Assembly: GCA_903939115.1 (NCBI GenBank)
Contig: CAJAFV010000078.1
Location: 24,778-88,777 of the forward strand
DNA: 64,000 bases
Source: an uncultured Geobacteraceae bacterium
Lineage (GTDB): Bacteria > Desulfobacterota > Desulfuromonadia > Geobacterales > Pseudopelobacteraceae
Reading direction: 5' to 3'
This document shows, piece after piece, positions 46,153 through 54,840 of this stretch. The first letter of the stretch is position 1, and each line of letters opens with the position of its first letter. The position numbers and the translations under genes were made by a program. The notes under the pieces are model-generated. The model worked only from the letters and a program-made list of their open reading frames with translations, searched no databases and was not told the origin of the DNA.

Positions 46153-47565
46153 TTATGAACTCTGCAGTTTGTGCGAGAATTTTAAAATAATGAATTCGGC
46201 CGGCCGCACCGCCGCCATGCCGATTTCCACATTCATCCTCCCCTCCAGAATATCCTGTGAAGTCATTGTGATGCCGAGCCCGCACTTGACAAAGAAGGCC
46301 TCCTTCGTGGTAGAGCCGGCCAGCGCCCCTTCCCGCCACTTCTGCGTCAGGTAGTTCTCGATCATGCCGCGCACCTTGACCCAGGTGTTGGCATCGTTCG
46401 GCTCAAATACCGCCCAGTATGTCGATTTTTTCACCGACTCCTCCACCATGTTGAAGAATCGACGCACCGGAACATAGCGCCACTCGTTGTCGTTGCCTGA
46501 CAGTGTGCGTGCCCCCCATACCAGGGTTCCCTTGCCCATGAACGAGCGGATGGCGTTGATCGATTTTCCTGAGGCGGCATCCACGTTCATGACATCCTGT
46601 TTGGCGTTGCCGAGCTTGATGACCGGCTCAATCACGCCGACCACACTGACGTTGGCCGGCGCCTTCCATACGCCGCGATTACTATCGGTTGCGGCATAGA
46701 CTCCCGCCACTGCGCCGCTGGGGGGCAACGTGATGAAATGCTCCTTCAGCGTGGTTTTCACGAAGTTGTACAGCGCGGTGTTACTGCTCTTGAGTGTGCC
46801 GAGGTTGGCGACCGGATTGGCACCGTACGTCACATCGACGTTGGTTTCGTCACTATTCACCCAAAAATTCATCATGCTCTTCACAAACGGGTAATAGGCT
46901 GCGGCATATTTCAGATAATTGTTGCCGAAATAGCCCCTGTTGTTGGCGAGAGCGGTAGCATCCAGGTCGGTATGCCCGTCCCTGATATCGAAGATACCAA
47001 AACGATCGCCGAGGGTATTGCACTGCAGCAGCACCGCCTGAACCAGCGTCGTATAGTCGGCTGCAGAAAGCTGGACCGCCTCCGGAATCACAATCAGTGT
47101 CGGTTCGTCTTCCAGCTTTACAGCGTCAAGTCCATCCTGCAGACCATACATCGTGGCCCGGTTGGAGGAGGAATCGCCGGCCAGATCGATGACCGGGATC
47201 GCCTGATAGGTGCCGACCGACACGATGTAGCACTGCCCGCCTCCGTTGTCGAAGAACATTTTGACGCTGCAGTAGAGCAGGTATTTTACGACCGGTTCAC
47301 CGAAGGAGGTGATCGAGAAGCCGCCGAGGCCGTCATCGGCGACGCTTACAGTAATGGCATCGTCCTCGGGAATGCCGTAATAGCGCTCAAACTCCTTTAG
47401 TGAGTAGATCTTGGTCGGTTTGAGTATCAGATCGTAGTCGGCGTTTTTCCTGGCTGACTCGCTGTACCCGATGAAGGCCGGGATGGCTGTTTCGACTTCC
47501 GCCACCGAAGGGGGGAATACCGAAATCTCTTCCACATACACGTCTGGTGTCTTGTACGTTGGCAT
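46153..47565 (-). CDS. Contractile sheath protein (single copy)
   Basis: A 470-aa phage-tail sheath protein. The N-terminus YKTPDVYVEEISVFPPSVAEVETAIPAFIGYSE is typical, as is the C-terminal domain (KSTYWAVFEPNDANTWVKVRGMIENYLTQKWREGALAG, CGLGITMTSQDILEGRMNVEIGMAAVRPAEFIIL). I chose the ATG at 47565, which has GGAAGG six bases upstream; the longer frame upstream is unrelated. Many eCIS loci have two to four sheath genes; only one is present here. Confidence 0.94.
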   Translation of the reverse strand: MPTYKTPDVYVEEISVFPPSVAEVETAIPAFIGYSESARKNADYDLILKPTKIYSLKEFERYYGIPEDDAITVSVADDGLGGFSITSFGEPVVKYLLYCSVKMFFDNGGGQCYIVSVGTYQAIPVIDLAGDSSSNRATMYGLQDGLDAVKLEDEPTLIVIPEAVQLSAADYTTLVQAVLLQCNTLGDRFGIFDIRDGHTDLDATALANNRGYFGNNYLKYAAAYYPFVKSMMNFWVNSDETNVDVTYGANPVANLGTLKSSNTALYNFVKTTLKEHFITLPPSGAVAGVYAATDSNRGVWKAPANVSVVGVIEPVIKLGNAKQDVMNVDAASGKSINAIRSFMGKGTLVWGARTLSGNDNEWRYVPVRRFFNMVEESVKKSTYWAVFEPNDANTWVKVRGMIENYLTQKWREGALAGSTTKEAFFVKCGLGITMTSQDILEGRMNVEIGMAAVRPAEFIILKFSHKLQSS

Positions 47566-47657
47566 AATCTTCCTTCCTTTAGTTAAGTTAGAAATTATTT
47601 TTCTGCAGCTTTCACAGAACATAATTTCGAATCAACACGGATCCTCTGCGCCCGGGG

Positions 47658-48659
47658 TTACTGTTTGGAAATATGAATAAAAAAGTCTCCACTCACCATG
47701 TCTGCACCAGCCTGTGGAAGATTTCTGATGAGAACATCACCATTATTACTCAACTGAATTTTATTGCGGGCCGTTTCCCGGCGTTCAACAAGCGTCTGTG
47801 ATTTAAAAAGAATAATTTTTTTACCCTCTTTTGCGATCATTCCTGCCGGTATATCGTCTGAAGAGAACGAAGCAGACTGCACTCGGGTAAAATCAATCCG
47901 TGGTCGTCCCTCTTCAGCAAAGCCGGCATCCGATACCGACAGATGTTCGAGCTCGGCAGCGGTATAATTGCCGGCAACCACGTAATATTTGAGCGTCTCC
48001 TGTTTTGCATTGAAACTGATGATAAATGCCGGTGGTGAAGTGTAAAATCCGCCGTCGATCTTTATTTCAACCACCCCGGACACACCGGCCCTCTGAAGCT
48101 CCGGGTCTGAATAATATGACGCCGTTACTGTTTCATCCGGGTACTTTTCCACCACGCTGTACATTCCGGCGGAGTGTGCTACCAAATCGAAGGAGACGGC
48201 AGAACGGTCGTTGGCTGGCGTGATCGTTTCCGTTTTAATCAGGTAACCCTCTTCATTGCTGACCGTAACCGTAACAGGCCGAATTGATGTGGAAATTGCG
48301 TGCTGTACGAGTCGACCGGTCAAGGCCACTCCCTGCGCCAAGTCAAGTCTGCCTGCAATCACGTTGTTCCGGTAGAGCAGAGGAGCAACCGCAACATCAG
48401 AGAAGTTACTGAACAACGGATTCAGCAGTTTCATGCCGAACCGCAGAGTCGTTCCCGCCATCGGGGTCAACACCGCTCCCTCGTCATCGGCCTCATAGAG
48501 CAGATGCAATTTACCATCTCGCACCCTGGCAATCAGTTTGCCGTTTCTCATTAGTGCGGCTGAATCGGCAGGCACAATAAAATCGAAATCCAGGCAGTTA
48601 TCGCTGTAATAGCCATGGGAGACAGCAACGGTACATAATGTGTGAAATGTCGTTATCAT
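47658..48659 (-). CDS. Unrecognised 333-aa eCIS-linked protein
   Basis: A soluble, beta-rich protein with no signal peptide or membrane helix. It begins TTFHTLCTVAVSHGYYSDNCLDFDFIVPADSAALMRNG and contains LLYEADDEG, FGMKLLNPLFSNFSDVAVAPLLYRNNVIAG and SFDLVAHSAGMYSVVEKYPDE. The later part (KYYVVAGNYTAAELEHLSVSDAG) looks like immunoglobulin-type strands. It overlaps the DUF4255 gene by 4 bases and precedes the sheath gene, so it very likely belongs to the particle. I recognise no family; a structural cap, outer-surface or assembly role is possible. Confidence 0.7.
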   Translation of the reverse strand: MITTFHTLCTVAVSHGYYSDNCLDFDFIVPADSAALMRNGKLIARVRDGKLHLLYEADDEGAVLTPMAGTTLRFGMKLLNPLFSNFSDVAVAPLLYRNNVIAGRLDLAQGVALTGRLVQHAISTSIRPVTVTVSNEEGYLIKTETITPANDRSAVSFDLVAHSAGMYSVVEKYPDETVTASYYSDPELQRAGVSGVVEIKIDGGFYTSPPAFIISFNAKQETLKYYVVAGNYTAAELEHLSVSDAGFAEEGRPRIDFTRVQSASFSSDDIPAGMIAKEGKKIILFKSQTLVERRETARNKIQLSNNGDVLIRNLPQAGADMVSGDFFIHISKQ

Positions 48660-49225
48660 TGGCTCTGTATAGTCGTCCTGATTGTCGTAAGTGGCGGATG
48701 CACCGCTGTTTGCGCCGCATCCTGAAGGGTCACCATGCGAACCTTATAAACGACTGACGGCAGATGCCGAGCACCGATGAAGGCCCACAACTGATTGAGT
48801 TGTTCATAGTTGAGCGACAACAGTTCCGCCGTCAGTTTACCAATACCCGGTGCAAGCGCTGGATATTGATCTGATGCGAATACTGAATGCGACTGAAAAA
48901 AAGTCAGTACATACGAAATATATTTAAGTGCCTCGTCATAATGCGTGAAGTTGGCGGCAAACAGTACGTCCAGGTTAAGTTTAAGCTCCGGCTCCAGAAC
49001 GACATGCTGACCGCTCACTGTCGTATAATCGTGAAGATGGTTTTTCAGAACCCGCTCTTCCTCAATTGTGATGATCGTGCAGCAGATGCTGTCGACAGGG
49101 AAAGCATAGCGACCCGCTTCATCAACGACCGCGCTCATGATTACCTTGACGGTATCCGATCCGGTCCGCGTCAGCAGATACGTGATAAGTTCATCTTTTA
49201 AAAAACCGATGGCGACATCCAGCAT
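48656..49225 (-). CDS. DUF4255 cap-like protein (Pvc16-like)
   Basis: A 189-aa protein of the DUF4255 (Pvc16 N-terminal) type, starting MLDVAIGFLKDELITYLLTRTG, with LNLDVLFAANFTHYDEALKYISYVLTFFQSHSVF in the middle and LSLNYEQLNQLWAFIGARHLPSVVYKVRMVTLQD at the end. It is thought to cap the tube end of the particle. I chose the ATG at 49225, which gives the normal family start; the frame stays open to 49435 but the added 70 residues are low in similarity and overlap the likely promoter. It is the first gene of the operon, whereas in Pvc loci the cap is last. Confidence 0.85.
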   Translation of the reverse strand: MLDVAIGFLKDELITYLLTRTGSDTVKVIMSAVVDEAGRYAFPVDSICCTIITIEEERVLKNHLHDYTTVSGQHVVLEPELKLNLDVLFAANFTHYDEALKYISYVLTFFQSHSVFASDQYPALAPGIGKLTAELLSLNYEQLNQLWAFIGARHLPSVVYKVRMVTLQDAAQTAVHPPLTTIRTTIQSQ

Positions 49226-49433
49226 TGTGTACCGGTCACTTTCTGGCCTGAACCACCTGTACAAAATTGTGCTACGAGGTCTGAATAGATGAGATGACGA
49301 AAAAGCCGAATTGCATCGGTGCGGCCTTTCGGAAGCAGCGCCCGGCAATCCGGCCAACTTGGGGGCAATATTAAACACCAAGTTCCGTAAATTTTCCGTC
49401 CCATGGTCACCCAAGATTTTGCTTTTTTCATTC

Positions 49434-49463
49434 ACGTTAGCTTACATGTTTGCTATATGTCAA
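49434..49463 (-). promoter_or_regulatory. Candidate promoter of the eCIS operon
   Basis: TTGACA on the minus strand (49463-49458) is followed after 18 bases by TAACGT (49439-49434), a good -35 with a poor -10. It would give a leader of about 200 bases before the DUF4255 start at 49225; I see no other clear signal in 49226-49433. Confidence 0.35.
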
Positions 49464-49505
49464 GAAAATATAATTTGATAAATGTAATAGGCGGGAAGAA
49501 TATTG

Positions 49506-49630
49506 AACCACAAAGGCGCAAGGAACGCGAAGGAAAACAATTAGATTAGCGAATTGTACTCGCACCCAAAAGGTGATTGCAAAATATTTAATAACCTCAC
49601 GATTTCTTTGCGAACTTTGCGTCTTGCCTA
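49506..49630. repeat. MITE-like inverted repeat (CACAAAGGCGCAAGG type ends)
   Basis: The left arm (49506-49537) reads AACCACAAAGGCGCAAGG and GAACGCGAAGG; the right arm (49603-49630) holds TTCTTTGCGAACTTTGCG and TCTTGCC, an imperfect inverted copy. The whole is about 125 bases. The arms resemble a widespread dispersed element with a TTTGCGTCTTTGTGGTT-like end. It fills most of the 243-base gap between xerD and the eCIS operon. Confidence 0.6.
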
Positions 49631-49679
49631 GAGACACCTACTTTGGTTGCGGTAATGGACTGTTTTTTCTAGGTTTATT

Positions 49680-50573
49680 TCACCCGCGTGGATGAATCTG
49701 CTGGTGCAGGCGTTTCAGTCTCTCTCTGGTGACGTGGGTATAAATCTGGGTGCTGGCGAGATCGGCATGTCCCAGCATAATCTGGACACTGCGGAGATCG
49801 GCACCGTTTTCAAGCAGATGGGTGGCAAACGAGTGGCGCAGAGTGTGTGGTGAGATATTCTTGCAAATGGCCGCCAGAAGCGCCCGTTTCTTGATAATAT
49901 TCCAGAACGCCTGGCGGCTCATCGCCTCACCCAGACGGGACAAAAAAAAGAACTGATTCCGGCGCAGCGGATCGTGAAGGAGACGCACCCTGTCGAGATA
50001 GAGTGTAGACCATTCGCGGGCCGACTCCCCGATCGGCACCAGACGCTCCTTACTCCCCTTGCCGATGGTCATCAGATAGCCGGAATCAAGATTGACTTCA
50101 CGCAGTTTCAGATTAACCAGTTCAGACACCCGCAGTCCGGTTGCGTACAGAATCTCCAACATTGCGCGGTCACGCAGATCCTCGCCACGCTCACCGACGC
50201 AGGCGGCAAACAGGGCATCAACCTCGCGGCCATCGAGAAACTGCGGCAGTTTGTGGAGTGTACGCGGCGCTTCAATGATCGTGGCCGGATTACTGTCGGC
50301 GTAGTTTTCAATCATCAGAAATTTGTGAAACATGCGGATAGCTGACAGGCAACGGGCACGACTGCGCGCACCAATGGCACGTTTCTGCAGAACGCCCATA
50401 AAGGCGGCAATATCTGCCGAACTGACATCGGACGGTTTCTGTCGTTCCGCTTTTTCGAGAAAATCAAGATACCTGACGAGGTCGCGGCTATAGGCGCTCC
50501 GGGTGTTGCTTGAGAGCCCTTTTTCCACGACAAGATACGATATAAAGAGGTCGAGGTAGTCGTTCACACCCAC
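49680..50573 (-). CDS. xerD: Tyrosine recombinase XerD/XerC
   Basis: A 297-aa tyrosine recombinase with an N-terminal SAM-like core-binding domain (residues 1-90) and the catalytic domain. The catalytic residues are Arg in ATGLRVSEL, Lys in GKGSKER, His-x-x-Arg in HTLRHSFATHLLENGADLRSVQ, His in LGHADL and Tyr in STQIYTHV. It resolves chromosome dimers at dif. No dif site was found nearby. The XerC/XerD distinction is uncertain. The start is GTG at 50573; a GTG at 50567 that forms a GTGA overlap with the glnD stop is equally likely. The gene is coupled to glnD. Confidence 0.9.
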   Translation of the reverse strand: MGVNDYLDLFISYLVVEKGLSSNTRSAYSRDLVRYLDFLEKAERQKPSDVSSADIAAFMGVLQKRAIGARSRARCLSAIRMFHKFLMIENYADSNPATIIEAPRTLHKLPQFLDGREVDALFAACVGERGEDLRDRAMLEILYATGLRVSELVNLKLREVNLDSGYLMTIGKGSKERLVPIGESAREWSTLYLDRVRLLHDPLRRNQFFFLSRLGEAMSRQAFWNIIKKRALLAAICKNISPHTLRHSFATHLLENGADLRSVQIMLGHADLASTQIYTHVTRERLKRLHQQIHPRG

Positions 50574-53275
50574 TCATCAATCGCATACAGAAGCCTGCTG
50601 CAAATTTCGTTCAGCTTTTCAGGAGCAGTGATTTTATGCCCGAAAATGTCCTGCACATAAAACACGTCGGCCACCTGATCCACCTTGGTCGATATTTTTG
50701 ATACGCCGATATACAACCCCATCTCAGCAAGGGTGCTGGTAATCAGATACAACAGGCCGACCTTGTCGTGAGTCAGGATATCGATGACCGTGTACTCTTC
50801 CGACACTTCATTGTCGACATCAACTTTAGTCGCAAAGCGCGGTGCAGGGCGGGCCGTCAGGAGGGTCGGCCGCTTTCGTTTCGCAACTAGAGTTTCAATC
50901 TGCACTTCGCCATGAAGAACCTGGCGCATATCCATCTCAACCTTTTCCCAGCGGACCGAATCAGTAATCAGGTTTCCCTGGGGAGAATTTACCTGTAGCG
51001 TATCCAAAACCTTGCCGTTCTTACTGGTATTGATCTGAGCTCCCAGAATATTTATGCCGTTGGCTGCCATAACTCCGGTTATCCGGGAGAAGAGCCCCGG
51101 CATATCATGAGCACAGATGGTGTATTCAGAATAGCCGCTCTCATGTTGATGCGTGATGCGCAGCAAAATGTCGGATTGATCCAGGCCGAGCAACAGACGA
51201 ACCTGCTCTGCAATCAACGGGGCTGGAGTGGAGAGGAGGAGTCGCACCGGCATGGCTTTCAGTTCGTGCCGTATCTTCGCAGCCGGAAAATCGTTTTCCA
51301 GTATGCTGGTGACTTTATTAATCATGGATGTTACCCGCTCGCTGCGGGCTTCCTGCTGGAAGCCGCCACGATCAAGTATAGCGAAAGCCTTTTCAAACAG
51401 CTCCTGAAAAAGGGATGCTTTCCAGGCTGTCCAGACGTCTGTCCCAACGGCACGGACATCTGCAACCGAGAGCAGATACAGCATTTTGAGATTTTCGCTG
51501 GTTTCCATCTGACCGGCAAATTGGGCAATCATTTTTTCATCATTGAGATCCCGGCGTTGAGAAATATGAGCAAACTGCAGATGCTGACGAACCAGAAATT
51601 CCAGTCGTTCACTATCCTCGCGGGAGAGCCCCATCCGCCGTGCTATTGTCGGAATCATTGCAGCGCCCTTTTCAGCATGCCCGCCACCCGAACCTTTGCC
51701 GATATCATGAAAAAGCACTGACAAAATAAGCAGTTCCTGCTTGCCAATCTCTGAAGCGATCCGGCAGGGGATCGGCATTTTTTCCCGGAATTCGCCATTC
51801 AGCATTTTTTCCGCCTGCTCAACGGCAAAAAGCGTATGAATATCGACCGTATAGATATGGTACAGGTCGTGTTGAACTTTGCAGTAAATATGCTCAAGCT
51901 CGGGGATATAACGGTTCAGGAACTCCAGGTGGTGCATCATTCGCAGTGTGTCGGCGACCCCCTTGTTTGAACGCAAAATATTCAGGAAGGACTGGTTTAC
52001 CTCGCGACTGCGACGAAATTTGTCGTTAATCAGGGCAAGATTCTTCCTGATAAGCCCCTTGACTCGCACGTTGAAGGTGACCCCATGTTTCTGGGCAAGC
52101 TCAAACATTTTCATCATGACATCCGGATTTTCCTCAACTACGGTTTCATCAGGGACGATCAACTCTCCTTTGATGACAAAACAGCCATCACCGACCGGCC
52201 TCCGCACGAAATAACCCAATATTTTTAAAGCGCCTTCATCACGCCAGATACAGCGGGAAATAATACTTGAGGTAAAATGCTCCACCTTGTTGGCCTGACG
52301 GTAGTAATCCCTCATAAAATCTTCCACCGCCAGCACTCTGTCACTGTCCGTATACCCCAGAAAACCGGCCAGATGCACCTGGGCGTCAAACGTCAACTGA
52401 TCATTTTTGCGACCGTTGAAATAATGCAGCTCGTTACGGATGCGCCAGAGGTAGTCGAGCGCCGCGAGATAGCTTTCCAACTCCTCATCGTTCATGATCC
52501 CCTTGATGATCAATTCACGCATTTCGGTGAACTTGTACTTGACGCGAGCAACCCAGATAGCGGTCTGCAGGTCTCGAAGCCCCCCCTCCCCCTCTTTCAG
52601 GTTCGGTTCCAGCAGATACACCGTAGAGCCATACTTTTCGCGGCGAATCTTCATATCAGTCATTTTTTCTTTGATGAAGGAGTCGCTCGACTTTGGCAGA
52701 ATCTGACTGAAAATAACCTTGGAAAGAGCGGCGAAAAGGGAACGACTTCCTGAGAGAAAACGGGCATCCATCAATGCCGTTTTGACTGTGCCATCCGCTG
52801 CCGCCATTTCGATGCAATCAGCAATCTTGCGGACCGAATAGCCGACTTCAAGTCGCATATCCCACAGAAAATAGAGTAGTTTCTGGGCAATATCTTCTAC
52901 CGTAGCGGACGGGAGAACGCCGTCATGCAGAAACATAATGTCAATATCGGATAACGGATTCAACTCTCCCCGCCCATAGCCGCCTACCGCGACAAGTGAA
53001 ATATGCTCAAGCATATCTTCACCGCCACCAAGGTCATAAATAATGGAAAGAAACAATTTATTATGTAATTCATCCATCATGTCGCTGAGAAGATGGGTAA
53101 CATCAGTGCCGCTGGCACCGCTCAGGTGAAGCTGCTTGATATCATCACGATATCGAGCAAGAAAGTTTTTGCAGCCCGAAAGGTAGAGCGGACGTTTCTC
53201 ATCAAAACCGGCCATACCGGCATCGCCGACAGCATTTATTGAATCGGGAAAATAGGGGTCGATAAAAAATTGCAT
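50564..53275 (-). CDS. glnD: [Protein-PII] uridylyltransferase / uridylyl-removing enzyme
   Basis: A 903-aa nitrogen-sensing enzyme. The nucleotidyltransferase domain holds GGYGRGELNPLSDIDIMF near residue 97. A GlnD helical domain follows, then the HD domain (VDIHTLFAVEQAEK, LFHDIGKGSGGGHAEKG near residue 510), and two C-terminal ACT domains (TICAHDMPGLFSRITGVMAANGINILGAQI and TVIDILTHDKVGLLYLITSTLAEMGLYIGVSKI), where glutamine binds. It uridylylates and deuridylylates PII. No glnB is in the window. Confidence 0.95.
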   Translation of the reverse strand: MQFFIDPYFPDSINAVGDAGMAGFDEKRPLYLSGCKNFLARYRDDIKQLHLSGASGTDVTHLLSDMMDELHNKLFLSIIYDLGGGEDMLEHISLVAVGGYGRGELNPLSDIDIMFLHDGVLPSATVEDIAQKLLYFLWDMRLEVGYSVRKIADCIEMAAADGTVKTALMDARFLSGSRSLFAALSKVIFSQILPKSSDSFIKEKMTDMKIRREKYGSTVYLLEPNLKEGEGGLRDLQTAIWVARVKYKFTEMRELIIKGIMNDEELESYLAALDYLWRIRNELHYFNGRKNDQLTFDAQVHLAGFLGYTDSDRVLAVEDFMRDYYRQANKVEHFTSSIISRCIWRDEGALKILGYFVRRPVGDGCFVIKGELIVPDETVVEENPDVMMKMFELAQKHGVTFNVRVKGLIRKNLALINDKFRRSREVNQSFLNILRSNKGVADTLRMMHHLEFLNRYIPELEHIYCKVQHDLYHIYTVDIHTLFAVEQAEKMLNGEFREKMPIPCRIASEIGKQELLILSVLFHDIGKGSGGGHAEKGAAMIPTIARRMGLSREDSERLEFLVRQHLQFAHISQRRDLNDEKMIAQFAGQMETSENLKMLYLLSVADVRAVGTDVWTAWKASLFQELFEKAFAILDRGGFQQEARSERVTSMINKVTSILENDFPAAKIRHELKAMPVRLLLSTPAPLIAEQVRLLLGLDQSDILLRITHQHESGYSEYTICAHDMPGLFSRITGVMAANGINILGAQINTSKNGKVLDTLQVNSPQGNLITDSVRWEKVEMDMRQVLHGEVQIETLVAKRKRPTLLTARPAPRFATKVDVDNEVSEEYTVIDILTHDKVGLLYLITSTLAEMGLYIGVSKISTKVDQVADVFYVQDIFGHKITAPEKLNEICSRLLYAIDEWV

Positions 53276-53411
53276 CCATGATCCTTGTAAAGCGATAAGT
53301 GTGAGCGGAAGATAACAGTAGCGTCCGGTCGGGGTGCGGATTATACGTCAGTCAGCACCATCAGTCAAAATCTATAATGAGGCTTGCCTCTTACCATCAG
53401 CTTCATCCATA

Positions 53412-54455
53412 ATGCCCGGCATGCGAATAGCCATTATCTCACCTTATTCAACCGGCCCCCAGCGGGGCAACATTACCACAGTTTCCCGCATTAGCCGCTT
53501 GCTCCGTCAGACCGGCAATGAGGTACTCGTCCTCCCGGCGGATATGTTTTCAACGGCAGAAATGGAGCGACAGCTTATCCCCTTCGCTCCAGAGTTGATC
53601 CACGGCTTCCATGCCCACTACTGCGGAGAGCTTACCAGGCGCCTGACTGAGCGTTTTGATACACCGTTTGCACTGACAATCACCGGCAGCGACGTACATA
53701 ATCCGCAACTGCGTGACCACCCGAATACGATTCGGGCCATAGGAGCAGCCGGAGCAGTTGTCTGTTTCCATGAGAGCGAGGCTGCAGAATTAGTCCGCTA
53801 TTTTCCACAGGCGGCAAAAAAGATCACCGTGATCGCTCAAGGTGTTGAAATACTACCTGTCGCTGCCGCAGAAAACTTCGGCATTGCAGAGGACGCCTTC
53901 GTGCTGCTGCTCCCTGCCGCATTCAGACCGGTCAAACAGATTGAATTCCCCCTGATGGCGCTGAAGTCGCTCGCGGATCAACTGCCCACCCTTAAGCTGA
54001 TAATCGCAGGCGGTATTATTGATCAGGATTATGCCGCCACCATACGCAGCCAGCTTGATGACGCACCATTTGCTCAGTGGCTCGGAGAGATCCGCCATGA
54101 GCAGATGGGCGCCCTCTATACCCGTGCCGATGTCGTCATCAACTGTTCTCACTCCGAATCGATGTCAAACACCCTGCTGGAGGCCATGGCTCTGGGGCGA
54201 CCAGTACTGGCGAACGACATACCGGGCAACCGGTCACTTGTCCGGCATGGTAAAACCGGGATGCTGTACAAGGATCAGGAATCATTCAGGCAATATGTTA
54301 CCTGGCTGGCGGGAAACGCAGGACTTCGGAATGTTCTTGGCCTGCGAGCCGCAGAATATATGCGCACGTCATACTCACCGGAGGTTGAAGTGGCTGAGCA
54401 CCTTCGACTGTATCAAGTGTTAATTGAAAGTAGCAGCAATAGCGGTCATTTATAA
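53412..54455 (+). CDS. GT4-family glycosyltransferase
   Basis: A protein of 347 aa (344 if it starts at the ATG at 53421). It has two Rossmann-like halves: MRIAIISPYSTGPQRGNITTVSRISRLLRQTGNEV, HGFHAHYCG and TITGSDVHN in the first; ARADVVINCSHSESMSNTLLEAMALGRPVLANDIPGNRSLV, with the E-x7-E motif of GT4 enzymes, in the second. The RGN-TT pattern after the first strand resembles the selenosugar synthase SenB branch, but no senA or senC is near. The acceptor is unknown. A TATAAT at 53373-53378 sits just before this start and argues against the longer frame from 53334. Confidence 0.8.
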   Translation: MPGMRIAIISPYSTGPQRGNITTVSRISRLLRQTGNEVLVLPADMFSTAEMERQLIPFAPELIHGFHAHYCGELTRRLTERFDTPFALTITGSDVHNPQLRDHPNTIRAIGAAGAVVCFHESEAAELVRYFPQAAKKITVIAQGVEILPVAAAENFGIAEDAFVLLLPAAFRPVKQIEFPLMALKSLADQLPTLKLIIAGGIIDQDYAATIRSQLDDAPFAQWLGEIRHEQMGALYTRADVVINCSHSESMSNTLLEAMALGRPVLANDIPGNRSLVRHGKTGMLYKDQESFRQYVTWLAGNAGLRNVLGLRAAEYMRTSYSPEVEVAEHLRLYQVLIESSSNSGHL

Positions 54456-54479
54456 ACATACGTGAAGGAGCACTGAACG

Positions 54480-54698
54480 ATGACAATTCAAAGCAGCCAT
54501 GATCCACTGCACGGCGTTACGTTAAAAGCGATTCTGTCCGAATTGGTGGGTCAATTTGGCTGGGAGGAGATGGGTAGAATCGTCGATATCCGCTGTTTCA
54601 CCCATGAGCCGAGCATTTCATCCAGCCTGAAATTTCTACGGCGCACGCCATGGGCGAGGGATAAGGTCGAGGAGATGTATCTGCGCTGGAAAATGTAA
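54480..54698 (+). CDS. VF530-family (DUF2132) small protein
   Basis: A 72-aa protein matching the VF530 family over its full length: DPLHGVTLKAILSELV, GWEEMG, IRCFTHEPSISSSLKFLRRTPWARDKVEEMYL. The family has a small helical fold and has been suggested to bind DNA; its role is not known. GAAGGAG lies about 10 bases before the ATG. It follows the glycosyltransferase by 24 bases and is probably co-transcribed. Confidence 0.93.
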   Translation: MTIQSSHDPLHGVTLKAILSELVGQFGWEEMGRIVDIRCFTHEPSISSSLKFLRRTPWARDKVEEMYLRWKM

Positions 54699-54710
54699 CA
54701 AAAAACTGGG

Positions 54711-54840
54711 TTATTCCAATTTCAAATCAAAGATGCCATCAAGGCGGCGAGGATTGAGGCGACGAAGGAATACAAACAGTATGCTGAGAAGCCGAAGACG
54801 AACCAACGAAGATGGGGTTTTGATTTGGAATTGGTATTAA
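54711..54840. repeat. MITE-like element with 21-base inverted ends
   Basis: TTATTCCAATTTCAAATCAAA (about 54711-54731) and TTTGATTTGGAATTGGTATTAA (54819-54840) are inverted copies with few mismatches, about 85 bases apart. The right end contains the stop codon of the eboC gene (minus strand). There is no ORF inside that I can support. Confidence 0.6.

Noticed and set aside
32125..49225. Prophage interpretation of the tail-like genes
   Set aside because: No capsid, portal, terminase, lysis or phage integrase genes accompany them, and the DUF5908, DUF4255, LysM, Pvc12-like and tape-measure-type proteins are marks of eCIS. The recombinase upstream is a XerC/D-type housekeeping enzyme coupled to glnD.
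49226..49435. N-terminal extension of the DUF4255 protein by 70 residues
   Set aside because: The extension has no similarity to the family start, and the candidate -10 element overlaps its first codon.
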